Below, one piece after another: positions 47,362-49,005 of a DNA stretch of 49,005 nt. Positions within the stretch are counted from its first letter, which is position 1, and every line of letters begins with the position of its first letter. Location of the stretch: positions 1 to 49,005 of the IMG/VR virus record IMGVR_UViG_3300032163_001339. One strand, given 5' to 3'. The notes under the pieces were generated by a model that saw only the letters and a list, made by a program, of their open reading frames with translations, had not been told where the DNA came from and did no database searches. The position numbers and the translations under genes were made by a program. The DNA is from a virus.

Positions 47362-49005
47362 TGAGCAGAACGAAAATGTTGGAAACGGATTACGAGCAAC
47401 TAGCGAAGGAAAGCTGCGAGGAGTCCGGGATACCATGGGATTACGCCACCGGCATCATGAAAGTGGAGGTGATGGACGCCAAGACATGCAGCAAGTTCCT
47501 GGGGCAAACGATCCGCTCCGGGGGTTACCTGATCCCGTACTGGACCGAGGAGGGGCTGCCGCTGCTGCTGGACCATGTGAACCGGTACGGCAGGATTCGC
47601 CGTCTGGGGCCGAACGTCGCGTCGGCCAAGTACATGCAGCCAATTGACACCCGCAACGAGGTGTATTTCCCACAGGGGTTTTACAAGCTGGCCAGGGCGC
47701 TGGGGTGGGCCGTCATAACCGAGGGCGAGCGCAAGGCGGCCAAGGCTGTCATGCACGGCATACCGTGCTGCGCCGTCGGGGGAGTGGATTCCTGGCGGGG
47801 CAGCGACGGTGCCTTGCATGCGGACCTGGCCCGGCTGCGCGAGGTGGTGCCACACCTGCTGGTACTGGGCGACGGCGATTGCCAGGACAACAGATTCGCC
47901 AGCGGAGGCTTGCAGCAGTTGGCTGTTGAGTTGCGCGCGCCGTTCCGCATCGTGCCCCCGGCGGCCGGCAAGCTAGACGATTGGCTGGTACTCAACGACG
48001 ACGATACCGACACGGTGTTGCGCAAGCTGCGCGCTTGGTCCGGCGAGCCCGCGGCGGTGGGCGGCAACGTGATCGACGCGATCAACGCGGAATGGGGACT
48101 GGTGCGATTCCCCACCACCTTCGTCCACATCTCCGACGGCAAGTTGGTGGACGAGAGGGCCATGCGGCTGCTGCTCGCCCACCTCCCGGAGCAGCACTCC
48201 GGCAGGGGCCACACCCGTATACCGGCGCTACAGCATTGGCTGCGGCATCCAGACAGGCGTACTTACGATCACATGGTATACGAGCCGCGCAGAGAGATAG
48301 TTGGCGCTTACAATCTATGGACCGGATTCGGCGTGGAGCCTGTCGAAGGGGACTGCCAGCCGTGGCTGGACCTGGTTTGCTACCTGTTCGGTGGCGACAC
48401 GGCGGTGATTGACTGGTGGGACAAGAGGATGGCCTTGACGGCCCAGACCGGGTGCAAGTTGCCATGGGCGCTGCTGCTGTGGGGGACCATGACCGGTATA
48501 GGTAAATCCACGCTCGGGCGCGGGCTGGCCAAGATGTACGGGAGGCACGGTTGCGTTATACCAGCGCACCAGCTGTTTGATTCCTTCAACGGCAGTTGGG
48601 CTAAGGCCACGTCGCTCGTGGTAGTGGAGGAGCGGGACGGGGACTCGAAGATGAAGCGGGCGCACGCCGATCAGTTCAAGGCCATGCTCACCGAGGACAC
48701 GCTGGTGGTCAACGAGAAATTCCAGCCGCGGTATTCGATAGCCAACCGGATCATGTTCGTGCTCACAAGCAATCACCCGGACGCCTACCACATAGACAGC
48801 GTTGATCGCCGCTATCTGGTGATCGAGACGCCGACGGTGCGCAAACCGGGCCTGCTGCGGGTGGTGAACGAGTGGGTGGATGCGGGGGGGGTGGGCCACG
48901 TGCTGCACAGGTGGCTGAACATGGATATCAGCGGCGTCAACGGTCAGGAACAGCCGCCTATGACCGCTGCCAGGGCCGAGATGGTGGAGATGTCTTACTC
49001 GGACC
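47361..49005 (+). CDS. Primase-helicase (TOPRIM-like and SF3/DUF5906-like), N-terminal part
   Basis: Runs off the right end and resumes at base 2, giving 655 residues when the circle is closed. A TOPRIM-like domain (about residues 115-190) has AVITEGERKAAKAVM and LLVLGDGDCQDN, as in DUF3854-type primase parts. The C-terminal ATPase has Walker A LLLWGTMTGIGKSTLGRGL (Lys382), an acidic strand SLVVVEERDGDSK, and the sensor FVLTSNHPDAY. This primase-plus-ring-helicase layout is common in phages without T7 gp4. It primes and unwinds DNA for the polymerase immediately upstream. Confidence 0.88.
   Translation, partial: MSRTKMLETDYEQLAKESCEESGIPWDYATGIMKVEVMDAKTCSKFLGQTIRSGGYLIPYWTEEGLPLLLDHVNRYGRIRRLGPNVASAKYMQPIDTRNEVYFPQGFYKLARALGWAVITEGERKAAKAVMHGIPCCAVGGVDSWRGSDGALHADLARLREVVPHLLVLGDGDCQDNRFASGGLQQLAVELRAPFRIVPPAAGKLDDWLVLNDDDTDTVLRKLRAWSGEPAAVGGNVIDAINAEWGLVRFPTTFVHISDGKLVDERAMRLLLAHLPEQHSGRGHTRIPALQHWLRHPDRRTYDHMVYEPRREIVGAYNLWTGFGVEPVEGDCQPWLDLVCYLFGGDTAVIDWWDKRMALTAQTGCKLPWALLLWGTMTGIGKSTLGRGLAKMYGRHGCVIPAHQLFDSFNGSWAKATSLVVVEERDGDSKMKRAHADQFKAMLTEDTLVVNEKFQPRYSIANRIMFVLTSNHPDAYHIDSVDRRYLVIETPTVRKPGLLRVVNEWVDAGGVGHVLHRWLNMDISGVNGQEQPPMTAARAEMVEMSYSD
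48764..49005. repeat. Terminal overlap, right copy
   Basis: Second copy of bases 1-242 with two single-base differences (48891 and 48980). The mismatches argue against one read counted twice and suggest population variants at the join or uncorrected sequencing errors. Confidence 0.95.

Noticed and set aside
1-49005. tRNA genes
   Set aside because: No cloverleaf with a TTCGA-type loop and matching acceptor stem was seen by eye on either strand; a tRNAscan run would be decisive.

Overview
The window is a complete or near-complete genome of a tailed phage with podovirus (T7-like) architecture, GC-rich and of unknown but probably Gram-negative host. Bases 1-242 repeat bases 48764-49005 with two mismatches, and one reading frame (the primase-helicase) runs off the right end and resumes at the left end. 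The contig therefore closes into a circle of about 48.76 kb. The virion gene order is terminase, portal, scaffold, capsid, tail tubes, three ejection proteins and fibres, as in podoviruses. I saw no single-subunit RNA polymerase, integrase, tRNA or CRISPR array, and no stand-alone endolysin.

Layout. 2-565: end of the primase-helicase. 566-1326: non-coding, with 47-bp and 35-bp direct repeats and an AT-rich cluster of GTAACAGAT words that may be an origin or operator region. 1327-2469: two minus-strand genes (a DUF932 protein and a small acidic protein) under two near-identical promoter/operator blocks. 2583-7684: a plus-strand sugar operon resembling part of a pseudaminic/legionaminic (nonulosonate) pathway: a dehydratase-like SDR, a TIGR03587-type methylase, an N-acetyl sugar amidotransferase, HisF/WbuZ, a GNAT and a PseI/NeuB-like synthase. 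A tetranucleotide (AAAC) tract sits just upstream of the methylase. 7691-12238: packaging region, with a small and a large terminase and, between them, a zinc-protease-like gene and a Rossmann/sialyltransferase-like gene. 12241-17568: portal, scaffold, capsid and accessory proteins. 17581-31453: tail tubes A and B and ejection proteins, including a 2,534-residue protein with transglycosylase, JAMM and HExxH motifs. 31450-36552: coiled-coil protein, fibre-like proteins (one with six 47-residue kelch-like repeats) and a holin-like protein.

36573-43430 is a minus-strand early/replication and accessory block. At its 3' end, 36572-38501 looks like integron gene-cassette DNA: an attC-like element at 37197-37260, a second degenerate one at 38437-38501, and matching distal core sites around an adenine methyltransferase gene and a phage accessory gene. 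Upstream lie a RAMP-like conserved phage protein, two PD-(D/E)XK nuclease-like genes and a ribbon-helix-helix regulator. A striking transcribed array lies at 40100-40680: five copies of a 66-bp constant block, each followed by 9-13 pentamers of the form NNTGC.

43557-49005 is the plus-strand replication operon: two small proteins, an SF2 helicase, a family A DNA polymerase and the primase-helicase that closes the circle. The minus block and this operon diverge from 43431-43556, where two copies of an 18-bp operator-like sequence lie, probably bound by the adjacent ribbon-helix-helix protein.
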